Origin: an uncultured Clostridia bacterium
Lineage (GTDB): Bacteria > Bacillota > Clostridia > UBA1381
Assembly: GCA_947627795.1 (NCBI GenBank)
Contig: CANQXJ010000009.1
Coordinates: 1-56,535, forward strand
Direction of reading: 5' to 3'
Length of the DNA stretch: 56,535 nt
The translations under genes were made by a program, and so were the position numbers. The notes beneath the pieces were generated by a model that was not told the origin of the DNA, did not search any database, and was given only the letters and a program-made list of their open reading frames with translations. Of the stretch, positions 25,036 to 36,274 are shown piece after piece. How positions within the stretch are numbered: position 1 is the stretch's first letter; every line of letters starts with the position of its first letter.

Positions 25036-27837
25036 TTATTCCTCAGCGAAATCTTCACCGCCCGATTCATCTGATGAGCTGTCATAACCCGAATCGCTTT
25101 CTTCGCCCGAATCCGAGCCTGTGTTGGAAGACGCACCGGACTCCGATTCACCGCTGTATCCGGAAGAACCCGAACCGGAATCTGACGATCCCGAGCTGTA
25201 ATCTGATGAGCCCGCGCCCGAGCCGGGACCGTAAGGATTAGTATAATTGCCGGAGCTGTTTCCTGACGAGCTGGAAGAACCCGAATAACCGGATGAACCT
25301 GACGAACCGGGACCGTATCCGTATGAGCCGGGACCGTATCCTGACGAACCCGAATAACCGGATGAACCTGATGAACCTGAGCCGGACGAGGTATTCGATT
25401 CGGAGCCGGACGAGTCAGAACCGGAATTTTCCGATTTCGGCTCGGTGGTCGGAATTTGCTCCGAAGCCGAAGGGCTTGACGACGGCTGTATAAGAGAGTC
25501 AGACGAAGGCGATGGAGTGAACTTACCCTCGTTTTCTTCCTCCATTTCCTCGGCTGTTTTCTTGCGTCTGTAAGGATGCGACGAATCACATTCGGCTTTG
25601 GGCTGAGTGCCTTCGACGAAATAAGCCGTTTCGGTATCCTCGCACCAGTCTGTCGCGAGCATTCCCGACTGCGCGCAAACCTCTACTTTAACTACGTTTG
25701 CGGGCTGAGGAAGCTCCTTTGCCGAAAATGACTCGTGGATTAAGTCCATTACGGCTTTCCATACCGTTATGGACGGATTTCCCGTAATTCCGGCTGCTGA
25801 AAGTGACGACGGATTGTCGAACCCGTACCATACTGCGCCGACGTAATACGGCGTGAAGCCGACAAACCATTTGTCGAAGTCATCGTCAGTTGTACCGGTT
25901 TTGCCGTAAACCGGTATATCCTCGTTGTCGAGCTGCGCGTTCTTTGCCGTGCCGTATCTGTTTTCGATAACGCCTCTGAGCAGGTCGGCTGTGATAAATG
26001 CCGATGCCGAGCTTATCGCCTGTGAAGGCTCCGGACTATTCTGAAGCACCACATTTCCGTTAGAATCGGTAACCTGCGAATAGGTGTGGGGCGGAATATA
26101 TTTTCCGTCGTTTGCGAATACGCTGTAAGCCGCCGCCATTTCCTTGACGGTAACTCCATGCGTAAGACCGCCCAAAGACAGCGAGCTGTAGTTCTTATCG
26201 TCCTCCACAAGCGTGGAAATGTGGAATTTATTCTGTAAATATCCGAACGAACTTGAAAGTCCTACCATGTCAAGAACCTTGACCGCCGGAATATTCGCCG
26301 ACCGCGCAACCGCTTCCATAACGGTCATATCTCCGTAGAAGCCGTCATACGAGTTTTTCGGCTGCCAGTCGTCATAGCCTATCGTAATTTTTTCGTCGGT
26401 AACGATACTGCTTTCCGTGATTTTTCCTGTGTCTATCGCCGGACCATAAGCTGACAGCGGCTTGATTGACGAGCCCGGCTGACGGGTAGACTGCGTCGCT
26501 CTGTTCCAGCCGCGTATATCTGTTTTTTCTCCCAATCCTCCGACAATGCCTTTAAGCTCGCCCGTATACGGGTCCATTACCACCATCGCGGACTGCGCTC
26601 CGCTTTCGGAATACGGGAAGTAATCGGGGTTGGTGAATACCTCTTCCATTTTGTTCTGTATATCCATATCGACGGTGGAGTAAATCTTGAGACCGCCCTT
26701 ATAAACCTGCTGCGTCGCGAAATCCTCTGAATATCCCTTCTGCGTCTGCAAATCGTAAATTACATCGTTTATAACCTGATCCACAAAATATGAGGAAACC
26801 TGAGACATGCTTTCGCGGTGCGCGGTGCTCGTGACCAAATCGGAGCTTGTGGCTATGTCGTGCTGTTCCTGAGTGATTTTTCCAAGCTCAAGCATCTTAT
26901 CAAGAACGATGTTGCGCTTTTGAATGTTATTTTCAGGGTTTACGAACGGGTCATACCTCGACGGAAACTGCGTAATGCCGGCGATCGACGCGGCTTCCTC
27001 GAGCGTGACGTCGGCGGCGGACTTGTTAAAGTACATATTTGACGCCGCCTCGACGCCGTTGCAGCCGTTCGCGAAGAACGCGATGTTCAGGTACATCGTA
27101 AGGATCTCGTCCTTTGTCAGCTCTTTTTCGAGCGCTATCGCGCGCATCATTTCCTTTATTTTTCGCGTCGCCTTGTTCTCTCTGTCGTTTGTTATGTTTT
27201 TTATAACCTGCTGCGTTATCGTACTGCCGCCGTAATCGGATTCTCCTATTCCGATTTTAGCGAGCACATATTTAATGGTAGCTCCGGCGGTGCGCTTTAT
27301 ATCAACGCCGTGATGCTTGTAGAAACGCTCGTCCTCGATCGAGACGATAGCGTCCTTAAAATACTGCGAGATCTGCGTTGTATCCACCCATATTCTGCTT
27401 GAATCGGAGTTTATCTGCTCAAGCTCCTGGACCTGCCCGAAATCATCGGTATAATATATGAAGGACGAATAGTTGCTTGCGAGTCCTTTTATATTCATAT
27501 CGCTTATCTCGCGAGAAACAGCCGCGTACATTCCGGCAGCCATGCCGCCGCCTATAACCGCGGCGATAAGAATTATCAGGAATATTGCGAGGCGAAGTCT
27601 TTTTCTGAAGCGTATTGACTTTTCGCTTCTCTGCTTTTTCTGCTTCTTTTTGCGCGCCTTTGTGGCCGCGCGTCGGCGCGACGGAACGCTTGACGAGTCC
27701 TCGTCATTCTCTGTCCGTCTCGTTCTTGGAGCGTCCAGATCATGAGAAGTCATGCGGTCGTATTCCTCCCAGTTAAATTCATCATTATCGGAGTAGCCCG
27801 AAGAGCGCCTGTTCCTTTTATTTCTTTTATCAGCCAA
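25036..27837 (-). CDS. Class A penicillin-binding protein (PBP1A type)
   Basis: 933 residues. A charged cytoplasmic N-terminus (1-80), membrane helix (about 82-104), GT51 glycosyltransferase (EDERFYKHHG near 168-177), transpeptidase with SSIK (456-459), SAN (513-515) and KTGT (646-649), a short C-terminal PASTA-like or Cys-containing linker, and a tail of about 160 residues from near 770 made almost only of Ser, Gly, Tyr, Glu and Asp. It polymerises and cross-links peptidoglycan outside the membrane. Start is TTG 27837 with AAAGGGAGG eight bases before. A good promoter lies upstream on the minus strand. Confidence 0.95.
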   Translation of the reverse strand: MADKRNKRNRRSSGYSDNDEFNWEEYDRMTSHDLDAPRTRRTENDEDSSSVPSRRRAATKARKKKQKKQRSEKSIRFRKRLRLAIFLIILIAAVIGGGMAAGMYAAVSREISDMNIKGLASNYSSFIYYTDDFGQVQELEQINSDSSRIWVDTTQISQYFKDAIVSIEDERFYKHHGVDIKRTAGATIKYVLAKIGIGESDYGGSTITQQVIKNITNDRENKATRKIKEMMRAIALEKELTKDEILTMYLNIAFFANGCNGVEAASNMYFNKSAADVTLEEAASIAGITQFPSRYDPFVNPENNIQKRNIVLDKMLELGKITQEQHDIATSSDLVTSTAHRESMSQVSSYFVDQVINDVIYDLQTQKGYSEDFATQQVYKGGLKIYSTVDMDIQNKMEEVFTNPDYFPYSESGAQSAMVVMDPYTGELKGIVGGLGEKTDIRGWNRATQSTRQPGSSIKPLSAYGPAIDTGKITESSIVTDEKITIGYDDWQPKNSYDGFYGDMTVMEAVARSANIPAVKVLDMVGLSSSFGYLQNKFHISTLVEDDKNYSSLSLGGLTHGVTVKEMAAAYSVFANDGKYIPPHTYSQVTDSNGNVVLQNSPEPSQAISSASAFITADLLRGVIENRYGTAKNAQLDNEDIPVYGKTGTTDDDFDKWFVGFTPYYVGAVWYGFDNPSSLSAAGITGNPSITVWKAVMDLIHESFSAKELPQPANVVKVEVCAQSGMLATDWCEDTETAYFVEGTQPKAECDSSHPYRRKKTAEEMEEENEGKFTPSPSSDSLIQPSSSPSASEQIPTTEPKSENSGSDSSGSESNTSSGSGSSGSSGYSGSSGYGPGSYGYGPGSSGSSGYSGSSSSSGNSSGNYTNPYGPGSGAGSSDYSSGSSDSGSGSSGYSGESESGASSNTGSDSGEESDSGYDSSSDESGGEDFAEE

Positions 27838-27912
27838 AATCCGTACCTCCCTTTAGCGCCGGGTATGGCGCGTGCTTTATGTGAAGAGTTTTAAATCCAT
27901 TTATACTATTAT

Positions 27913-27941
27913 ATTATACCTCATAATGAAGAATTTTGCAA
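27913..27941 (-). promoter_or_regulatory. Sigma-A promoter of the PBP gene
   Basis: Minus strand TTGCAA (27936-27941), 17-base spacer, TATAAT (27913-27918). Confidence 0.75.
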
Positions 27942-27975
27942 TACCTATTTTTTTGCCCGCGTTATATGTATAGAT

Positions 27976-28005
27976 TTGGATAAATAAGGCAATAAATAGT
28001 ATAAA
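27976..28005 (+). promoter_or_regulatory. Predicted promoter of the BofC-like gene
   Basis: TTGGAT (27976-27981), 18-base spacer, TATAAA (28000-28005), 27 bases before the ATG. Confidence 0.5.
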
Positions 28006-28032
28006 TTAATATACGATTTTCGGAGGGATATT

Positions 28033-28413
28033 ATGAACAGAGTAAAGAATAGCTTGATAATTGCGGCATATGTATTATTGGTAACGATATTTTTCTTTGG
28101 CGGCTACGCATTCGGGAGCCGCGAAGGGGAGAAGGAGCTTGTTTTTGACGCGCCCGAACCAACCGTTCAGGCGGCGGTGCAGGCAGCGGCGGTAAAAGAA
28201 ACGGACGAGGAAGAAAAAATTTTCTATACTGTTATAATTCAAAATGGCAGGCTGTGTCTGTTTAAGGACGACGGCGGATCTCGGACGCTCGTGTCAAGCG
28301 ATGAAATAAGCGAGAACATATATCCGTCGGCGGATATAGCGGAGCTTAGAAAGGGAATAGAGTTTGACAGTATGGAAAAGGCGCAGGAATTATTTGAGAA
28401 TTTTGTGTCATAA
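28033..28413 (+). CDS. Small membrane-anchored protein with BofC-C-terminal-like domain
   Basis: 126 residues. A membrane anchor or uncleaved signal (about 7-27, LIIAAYVLLVTIFFFGGYAFG), an acidic/Ala-rich linker (35-62), then a small domain with the pattern YTVIIQNGRLCLF ... LRKGIEFDSMEKAQELFENF. This matches the layout of BofC-like C-terminal domains common in clostridia (VKEYDGKIAVFE ... LxxGI ... LLEDF). In Bacillus BofC acts in the forespore on SpoIVB; a sporulation role here is inference. Start from CGGAGGG. Confidence 0.65.
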   Translation: MNRVKNSLIIAAYVLLVTIFFFGGYAFGSREGEKELVFDAPEPTVQAAVQAAAVKETDEEEKIFYTVIIQNGRLCLFKDDGGSRTLVSSDEISENIYPSADIAELRKGIEFDSMEKAQELFENFVS

Positions 28414-28453
28414 ATTAAATTTATGAATAAATTGTTAAAAACTCCAAAACATA

Positions 28454-28482
28454 TTGACTATTGGAAAAAATAAGAGTATAAT
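28454..28482 (+). promoter_or_regulatory. Sigma-A promoter of groES-groEL
   Basis: TTGACT (28454-28459), 17-base spacer, TATAAT (28477-28482), just before the CIRCE box. Confidence 0.9.
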
Positions 28483-28486
28483 AGCG

Positions 28487-28513
28487 TTAGCACTCAAGAT
28501 GATTGAGTGCTAA
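28487..28513 (+). promoter_or_regulatory. CIRCE operator (HrcA binding site)
   Basis: Perfect TTAGCACTC-N9-GAGTGCTAA. HrcA itself is not in the window. Confidence 0.98.
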
Positions 28514-28549
28514 TAAAATGTTATGTAAAATCAAAAGGAGGTTATATAA

Positions 28550-28834
<285 letters not shown>

Positions 28835-28862
28835 TCGGTTATTTAAATTAGAAAGGAAATGA

Positions 28863-30494
<1,632 letters not shown>

Positions 30495-30513
30495 TTTAAT
30501 AACTGCGTTTTTA

Positions 30514-30546
30514 ATCCGGCAGAAGTAAAAATCTGCCGGATTTTTG
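30514..30546 (+). terminator. Terminator after groEL
   Basis: 10-bp stem ATCCGGCAGA / TCTGCCGGAT followed by TTTTTG. Confidence 0.9.
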
Positions 30547-30596
30547 TATTATAACAGAATAATGAACAAAAATAACCGGTTTTGTGTATAATATTA

Positions 30597-30625
30597 TTGA
30601 AAAATTTAAAAAAGTATGTTATAAT
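30597..30625 (+). promoter_or_regulatory. Sigma-A promoter of the coiled-coil gene pair
   Basis: TTGAAA (30597-30602), 17-base spacer, TATAAT (30620-30625). Confidence 0.75.
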
Positions 30626-30676
30626 AAATACAATGGTATTTATAGGCAAATATATTTCTGAAAGGAGAAAAAGACA

Positions 30677-31234
30677 ATGAGTGATTTTTTAGACAAGGTA
30701 AAATCCGGCGCGAACAAAATGCTGGATGAGGTTGCAAAGGCGGCAAAGACCGCGTCGCAGAAAACAAACAACGCTGTAACGCAGACTAAGCTCAGCTATT
30801 CGGTACACGAAACCGAGGGCAAAATCAAGGCTGTTTACGCGGAAATGGGCAAGAAGATCTACGATGCGTGCAAGGCTGGCGGAGAAGCTCCGGAATTCGC
30901 GGAGAGCGTTGAAAAAATCGACAAGATGTATGAGGAAATCGCGGAGCTTAAAACAAAGATCGCGGAGCTTAAGGAATCGGTTCAGTGCGAACAATGCGGC
31001 GAATACGCTAAAGCGGGCTCGAAGTTCTGCCCGAAGTGCGGAGCTGCTCTTACAACCATAGCGGAGGATCTTGCGGCGGAATTTGTCGAGAACGTAGTTC
31101 CCGAGGTGGCGGTTGAAACCGAGGAAGCGGCGGAAGAAGCGGCAGAGTCAGCCAAAGAGGTGAACGACACCGACGAGCCGGCAAAGAGAGTTGTCACAAT
31201 AAAGGCTAAGAAGCCCGCTCAGGAGGAAGAATAA
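30677..31234 (+). CDS. Coiled-coil protein with zinc ribbon
   Basis: 185 residues. Residues 1-105 are helical and Lys/Ala/Glu-rich (coiled coil). A zinc ribbon follows (CEQCGEYAKAGSKFCPKCGA, about 109-128), then an acidic Glu/Ala-rich tail with a basic end. There is no membrane segment, so it is probably cytoplasmic. Clostridial genomes often hold such small zinc-ribbon coiled-coil proteins without known function. It is followed 24 bases later by a second coiled-coil gene with its own AGGAG site; the pair probably forms an operon. Confidence 0.8.
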   Translation: MSDFLDKVKSGANKMLDEVAKAAKTASQKTNNAVTQTKLSYSVHETEGKIKAVYAEMGKKIYDACKAGGEAPEFAESVEKIDKMYEEIAELKTKIAELKESVQCEQCGEYAKAGSKFCPKCGAALTTIAEDLAAEFVENVVPEVAVETEEAAEEAAESAKEVNDTDEPAKRVVTIKAKKPAQEEE

Positions 31235-31258
31235 TAATATCTGTTAGGAGACAATGCC

Positions 31259-32194
31259 ATGCAGGAGAAATTTACCGATTTAAAAAAATACGCGCAGGAC
31301 ACAAGCAAGAAAATAATCGCCAAAATCCGCGAGAAGCAGGATGAGGATACAAATATTGAGTCCTATGACGGCGACGACGCGTATTATACGGGCAGCGACG
31401 AGGATTACGAGGAGTTTTTAAAAAGCGTTGAAGGGGAAACCGAGGAGGAAGCCGTTCCTGTCGAAAACACGCAGCGCGTAAGCTTGGGAGACACAATAAA
31501 TTTACAGGGCGTGATAGATAAATTCAAGGAAAAAGCGGGCGAGCTGACGTCGGCCGCGAAGAAATTTAAAGAGGACATATCAAGTCAAATAGAGGATTTT
31601 AAGGCGGCGGCAACGGAGAAAACCGAAACAACTACCGGCGAAGCCGGCAGCGAACCAAATGAGCCGGAATTAACAAAGTCCGAGCCTGCAAAACAGCCCG
31701 GATCGGAAGCCGGAGATGACAAGACGGTTTCACAATCCGTTCACGTGAATGACGAGCGGCAGCAAATCAGAACTATTGACATAGCCGAATTCCGCGAAGG
31801 AATGACAGCCGTGGCGGAAGGATTGAGCGCGGTTGACAAGAAGCTCGACACGGTTGGCGTAAAAGCGAGCGAGCTGTCCGATAAGCTTCAAGCTATAGAG
31901 CTGAGGGTTATTGACAGCGGCAAGGAAACGGAACAGAGCGTTTCGGATTTAAAGCAAGCGGTAAACGGCATAGAGCAAAGCATTGACGAGATTAAACAGG
32001 CATCCTCGGGCATATCTAAGATTAACGACAGTATTTTTGACGTGAAAAACGCCCAGGTAAACGCTAAAAACGCTCTTGCGGAGCTTGAAATGAGCTTTAT
32101 CAGACTGAAGAAAAAATGCATAGTCGGCATAACTATTCTCAGTATTTTAAGCGCGATTGTAATCGGACTTCAAATAGTCCAACTGCTATCATAA
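31259..32194 (+). CDS. Tail-anchored coiled-coil protein
   Basis: 311 residues. A charged, low-complexity N-terminal half (acidic, with KEKAGELTSAAKKFKEDI-type helices) is followed by a coiled coil (about 180-280, AVDKKLDTVGVKASELSDKL and similar). One C-terminal membrane helix (about 288-308, VGITILSILSAIVIGLQIV) reaches the end of the protein. That gives a tail-anchored layout with the coiled coil inside the cell. No family recognised. Co-transcribed with the zinc-ribbon gene and closed by a terminator. Confidence 0.8.
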   Translation: MQEKFTDLKKYAQDTSKKIIAKIREKQDEDTNIESYDGDDAYYTGSDEDYEEFLKSVEGETEEEAVPVENTQRVSLGDTINLQGVIDKFKEKAGELTSAAKKFKEDISSQIEDFKAAATEKTETTTGEAGSEPNEPELTKSEPAKQPGSEAGDDKTVSQSVHVNDERQQIRTIDIAEFREGMTAVAEGLSAVDKKLDTVGVKASELSDKLQAIELRVIDSGKETEQSVSDLKQAVNGIEQSIDEIKQASSGISKINDSIFDVKNAQVNAKNALAELEMSFIRLKKKCIVGITILSILSAIVIGLQIVQLLS

Positions 32195-32218
32195 AAAAGT
32201 AATTAAACAGAATGTCTC

Positions 32219-32249
32219 AAAAATCGAGGGAGTTTTTCCTCGATTTTTG
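32219..32249 (+). terminator. Terminator after the coiled-coil pair
   Basis: 11-bp stem AAAAATCGAGG / CCTCGATTTTT (32219-32229, 32238-32248). Confidence 0.85.
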
Positions 32250-32304
32250 TATACTTAAAAGCGGATAAAATTCCTTCTATGCATGTCCGCGCAGACGGGC
32301 GGCG

Positions 32305-32550
32305 TTAAACCGTCTCGTCCTTTATCAATGTCACTTTAACCTGCACACCGCAGCGGCGTGACATAGACTGTTCTTCGTGCCGCCGATACCATTCTTCTTT
32401 CGGCTCAACCGCCGCGAAATACTCATCCGCCGTAATAAGCGTCGGTTTTATCTTATCCCAGTACGCAGGCGCGTTTTTATTTTCATCCTTGTCCGACATA
32501 CGAAAATAACAGCCGCCTCGTATTTCCGTATTATTTGCTTTTCTTGCCAA
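32305..32550 (-). CDS. Small hypothetical protein
   Basis: 81 residues from TTG 32550, preferred because GGGG lies nine bases upstream; GTG 32559 overlaps that site, and an internal ATG at 32499 is another option. The sequence is charged and well mixed (AYWDKIKPTLITADEYF, then RRCGVQVKVTLIKDE), so it reads like a real soluble protein. There is no membrane segment, and I do not recognise the family. It is isolated between two terminators. Confidence 0.5.
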   Translation of the reverse strand: MARKANNTEIRGGCYFRMSDKDENKNAPAYWDKIKPTLITADEYFAAVEPKEEWYRRHEEQSMSRRCGVQVKVTLIKDETV

Positions 32551-32692
32551 AATGTTCACCCCCGAATTACAATGCGAAAAACATTTAAATTTTAGGCTGC
32601 AATATGCAAGCGCGTCGTTTCGCCCTTTAAAAACGTATGCGTTATCGTGTTTGTCCGATTACTTTTCCGTCTGCCCGCGATGCTTAAAATTT

Positions 32693-32731
32693 TCGCGATA
32701 AAAAGAAACGACGCGGTCAAAACCGCGTCAT
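32693..32731 (-). terminator. Terminator after the 3D-domain gene
   Basis: TGACGCGGT / ACCGCGTCA stem with a four-base loop, followed on the minus strand by GTTTCTTTTTATCGC. Confidence 0.85.
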
Positions 32732-32778
32732 TTTCATAAATATTATATTTTTTTGTATGCTGTTGAATATCCCGACTG

Positions 32779-33825
32779 TTATTCGGCGAGATAATAAACG
32801 TCTCTGTATGAAACCTCCAAACTCGGGTCAGCGTGGTTCGCGACGGCAACGTCTATGTGATAGCCCTGTACCGCTCCGCCCACATCCTCGGCGCGGCGCA
32901 CTCCTATGCCGTCTATGTAAATCCATCTGAGCTTGCCGATTATACTCGGGTCAACCGCTACGGTCTGTCCGGGAACGATTGCTCCCGCCCATGCGGTGTT
33001 GTTGCCCCAGCCGCCGTTGCATTCCGCACACGGACAATAATATGTAATCTTAAAACGTCCGAGATATTGACCGAGAGCCGGATTGGTGTCAACCGGATCG
33101 TTTGCGGCAACCGTTACCGAGGTTACTTCTGGAACGGTGGGTACGGTTATGGGTTCCGGTACCGGTATAGCGTTGTAATCCGGAGCAGACGCTGCACCGG
33201 GCGTGTAGTTGGCTACAATAGAAAGTCCTTTCGGAGCGGAAACGTAGTCGGGAATAGAAATGCTTGCCGTAAGCGTCGCCTGATCCCACCCAACATTCAG
33301 TCCGAATAATTCCATCGAGTTACGCAGCGGTATCATAAGCGTGCCGTCAATCAGTATCGCCGCCGAATCCAATGCCGTGTTTTTGCCTATAGCAACCGTG
33401 TCGCCGTCGGTATCGGTAAAGTTATAACGCACCGTAGCGCTCGTATTGTTTAATCTAAGCTCCAGCGATATATCGCGGGGAGAAAGTTCCAAGCCGTAGC
33501 CGCCTATCGTAGAAATCACGGAAGCAGCATACTGCTGAACGGGGCTGCCGCCCGCGTTGGCTGTCAAGCTTACAATCGCCGTCTGCGCCGCCGCGTCCCA
33601 TGATACCGTCATTCCCGCGGACTCCGCAAGTTGTCTCACCGGGACATATGTATAACCGTTTACCTGCGTCGGACGGACTCCGCTAAACTCTACGTAATGA
33701 GATGAATAATCCGAAATTCCGATCAGGTTTATGTTAATGGCGTTTTCAAATGCGAAAGCGTTTATCGTTCCCGCCGCCAAAGCCGCCGTTAAAACAGCCG
33801 CGGCAATTTTCTTTAACTTCTTCAT
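32779..33825 (-). CDS. Secreted copper-amine-oxidase-N-like and 3D-domain protein
   Basis: 348 residues. Signal peptide 1-25 (MKKLKKIAAAVLTAALAAG). Two stalk repeats of the copper-amine-oxidase N-terminal type follow (YVPVRQLAESAGMTVSWD near 62-80 and MIPLRNSMELFGLNVGWD near 163-181). A Pro/Val linker leads to a C-terminal 3D domain (about 252-345) with the three conserved aspartates in VAVDPSIIG, IYIDGIG and HIDVAV. 3D domains have the double-psi barrel fold of MltA/Sps-type peptidoglycan lytic enzymes, so this is a likely wall-remodelling or resuscitation factor outside the cell. Monocistronic. Confidence 0.88.
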   Translation of the reverse strand: MKKLKKIAAAVLTAALAAGTINAFAFENAININLIGISDYSSHYVEFSGVRPTQVNGYTYVPVRQLAESAGMTVSWDAAAQTAIVSLTANAGGSPVQQYAASVISTIGGYGLELSPRDISLELRLNNTSATVRYNFTDTDGDTVAIGKNTALDSAAILIDGTLMIPLRNSMELFGLNVGWDQATLTASISIPDYVSAPKGLSIVANYTPGAASAPDYNAIPVPEPITVPTVPEVTSVTVAANDPVDTNPALGQYLGRFKITYYCPCAECNGGWGNNTAWAGAIVPGQTVAVDPSIIGKLRWIYIDGIGVRRAEDVGGAVQGYHIDVAVANHADPSLEVSYRDVYYLAE

Positions 33826-33921
33826 TATGATTGCATCCTCCTATTCTTCATGTTATCTCTCTTGCCGGATTGCTCCGTCAAACGCGAAAACAGACTTTAA
33901 TGAGTCAGTATCACATTGACA

Positions 33922-35064
33922 TTATCTGTAATTTGTAAAAACAATTATATCAGTTGCGGTTCCGTCCACGGCTCTGACGAGCGCATACGTGTATTTTGAA
34001 GCATCGGTATAGTCTATGATTCCGTTCTCGTCGGGTTTTGCTCCGGAAATACCGCGCACTCCGGAGATTTTTGAAACCGTCAGTGCGTTTCTTCTTGCGG
34101 ACATATCATACTCATAAACGATTGTGTCATTTCGAGCTGATATGTACAGGGCGTTGTTTGTGTCTCCGTCGGGGCCCAGCAAAGCTATCTCGCCCGCGTT
34201 TCTTTCATATACGACGCCGAACGCGTAGCTTGTTTCCCTGCCGCCGTCCGAACCGTATTTCATAACACTCCAATCATAGCCCGCAACTTTTCCGCCTGAT
34301 GAAATAAGCTTTTCAAAGCTGCTGCCGTAATCAACTCCGCTCACGGCTATATCCTCGTTAAGCGGACGATATATCAGGCTTAAAACCGCATATTCTCCCA
34401 TGAGGTTTTTACGGGTAAAAATTACGTCGCCCTCCTCAAGAGCTCCGGCATTTTTCCCATCCATGTATGAAAACTCTTCGCTTGACGCGCCGATAAGCAA
34501 ATCGGCGGGAATCATAGCTTTCGTTTCGCTTCCTTGGAAAAGAAGCGTCGCTTCGAAATATTCCTCTCCGTCAACAGTTGCCGCGGCTACGTCCTCTACC
34601 ACCGAAAACGCGTTCACTGCATTTATCTCTTTTCCGTAAATTTCCGGATAAGACGAATGAGGAGCTGTCGTAGGTTTGGGCGTATGCGTTGCTTCGGGCG
34701 CTGCCGTTGCCTGCGGAGCTTCGGTAACGGCCGGTTCAGCCGTTCCCGACGGAGCGTCCGTTTCGGCAATATCGCTTACGGGTATAACCTTGTCCGAGCC
34801 TATAAACCAGGCTCTCGCCGATGATGTGAGCCGATCGATGGGGATTTTAAACAATCCGTTTTCGTCAGCGAAATATATTCCGCTTGCGGCAAGCTTTCCG
34901 CTTTCGCTGTAATCCGAAATTATTACGCTGCTTCCGGTCTGTTCATTCTGATTTATAACGAACATGTTATCCTGTGTATAACCGGTTACGGTTTCCTCCG
35001 CCGAAGCTGACGCGCAGGTGAAAACGAGCGCTGCGGCAATAGCCGCGATAAATTTTCCGACCAT
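33922..35064 (-). CDS. Secreted protein of unknown function with TAP-rich linker
   Basis: 380 residues from ATG 35064, behind GAGGGGGG; the longer frame to 35148 has no matching site and would bury the signal peptide. Signal peptide 1-22 (MVGKFIAAIAAALVFTCASASA). A small N-terminal domain (about 23-110) is followed by a Thr/Ala/Pro/Glu linker (about 110-145), then a beta-rich C-terminal region of about 230 residues. I recognise no enzyme motif. It lies 22 bases downstream of the DUF815 gene on the same strand and may be co-transcribed with it. Confidence 0.75.
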   Translation of the reverse strand: MVGKFIAAIAAALVFTCASASAEETVTGYTQDNMFVINQNEQTGSSVIISDYSESGKLAASGIYFADENGLFKIPIDRLTSSARAWFIGSDKVIPVSDIAETDAPSGTAEPAVTEAPQATAAPEATHTPKPTTAPHSSYPEIYGKEINAVNAFSVVEDVAAATVDGEEYFEATLLFQGSETKAMIPADLLIGASSEEFSYMDGKNAGALEEGDVIFTRKNLMGEYAVLSLIYRPLNEDIAVSGVDYGSSFEKLISSGGKVAGYDWSVMKYGSDGGRETSYAFGVVYERNAGEIALLGPDGDTNNALYISARNDTIVYEYDMSARRNALTVSKISGVRGISGAKPDENGIIDYTDASKYTYALVRAVDGTATDIIVFTNYR

Positions 35065-35086
35065 GGAAACTACCCCCCCTCTCGGA

Positions 35087-36241
35087 TTATTCCTTCGCCA
35101 AATACGCCGTAACGAACTGCTTTGCGCATCTCGCGCTTTTGCCGCCATAGTTCATCTGCCATACGTTGGCTTCCTTTTCAATTTCCTTGTTCATTTCGAC
35201 GTTGTACTGCTTAAGCAGCTCCGATACGATATGAAGATATTCCTTTTGATTCGTCGGCGCGCTGAATACGAGACTTATCCCGAAACGCTCCGAAAGCGAA
35301 AGCGTTTCCTGGAGCTGGTCGTTCACGTGCATTTCGTCCCCCTTGCGGTCAGACCAGTTTTCCTTAATCAGATGTCTGCGGTTTGAAGTCGCGTAAATAA
35401 GCACATTATCGGGTTTTGCCTGAAGCTGTCCCTCCATCGCGATTTTGAGCGCCTTAAACGCAGGCTCCTCCGGGTCGAGAGTTAAATCGTCGAGGAACAA
35501 TATGTACTTATCCGGCTTCTTCGAAAGCTCGCGCGAGAGCTTCGGAATATCCTTTATGCAGTGCTTGGGCATCTCTATAATTCTGAGTCCGTCGTCCATG
35601 AACATATTCAGAAGCGCCTTTACGCACGACGACTTTCCTGTTCCTCTGTCGCCGAACAAAAGCACGTTATTCGCGGGTTTTCCCTTAACGAACGCGCCGG
35701 TGTTGTCAATGAGGACCTTCTTCTGATGTTCAAGTCCGATAAGCGAGGCGAAGGTCACATCCTCCGTGTCGCGTATTCCGTAAAGCCCGTCCTCGTCATA
35801 GCGGAACGCCGCGTATTTCGCGAGCGTGCCCGTTCCGAGGCTTCTGTAATGGGCTATAAGACGGTTTAAAAGCTCCTTTCCCGAGGACGCGTCCACAAGC
35901 GATTTTATGGATTTCGCGTACGCGCCGCAGTAATTAATGCCGTTTCCCGACGGCGTATACTGAATTTGCGTTGAAAACAGCTTTTTATAGATTTGCTCCG
36001 CATCAAACAGGGCGAGGCGGTATAAATCGTCGCCGATCGTTTTACCCGCCTGCGCGAGCGCCGATAAGATGTTGTCGTCGTTCGCCAAAAGCGACGCGAC
36101 ATACTCGCGTATGCAGTGAGTTGTAACCCCCTCTGTTTCGGCGAAATTAACGATATGCCTCAATACAGCCGTATTGTCCTTATCAAGAATACCCCGTATT
36201 CCTCGGTCGGTATCAATACTGCCGAATATAAGTAACTCCAT
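35087..36241 (-). CDS. DUF815-family AAA ATPase
   Basis: 384 residues. A helical N-terminal region (1-165) is followed by an AAA-type ATPase core with Walker A GDRGTGKSS (near 196-204), Walker B ILFLDDL (near 246-252) and a sensor-type ATSNRRHLI. That layout and the phrase SLIGLEHQKKVLIDNT place it in DUF815. The cellular role of this family is not established. There is a strong upstream promoter. The neighbouring secreted protein gives no clear functional hint. Confidence 0.9.
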   Translation of the reverse strand: MELLIFGSIDTDRGIRGILDKDNTAVLRHIVNFAETEGVTTHCIREYVASLLANDDNILSALAQAGKTIGDDLYRLALFDAEQIYKKLFSTQIQYTPSGNGINYCGAYAKSIKSLVDASSGKELLNRLIAHYRSLGTGTLAKYAAFRYDEDGLYGIRDTEDVTFASLIGLEHQKKVLIDNTGAFVKGKPANNVLLFGDRGTGKSSCVKALLNMFMDDGLRIIEMPKHCIKDIPKLSRELSKKPDKYILFLDDLTLDPEEPAFKALKIAMEGQLQAKPDNVLIYATSNRRHLIKENWSDRKGDEMHVNDQLQETLSLSERFGISLVFSAPTNQKEYLHIVSELLKQYNVEMNKEIEKEANVWQMNYGGKSARCAKQFVTAYLAKE

Positions 36242-36274
36242 TAATTTTGCCCCCTATAGCTGCTTAGTGTATAA

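Noticed and set aside
25163-25589. Arg/His/Pro-rich ORF in the PBP tail region
   Set aside because: Frame-shifted shadow of the low-complexity Ser-Gly tail.
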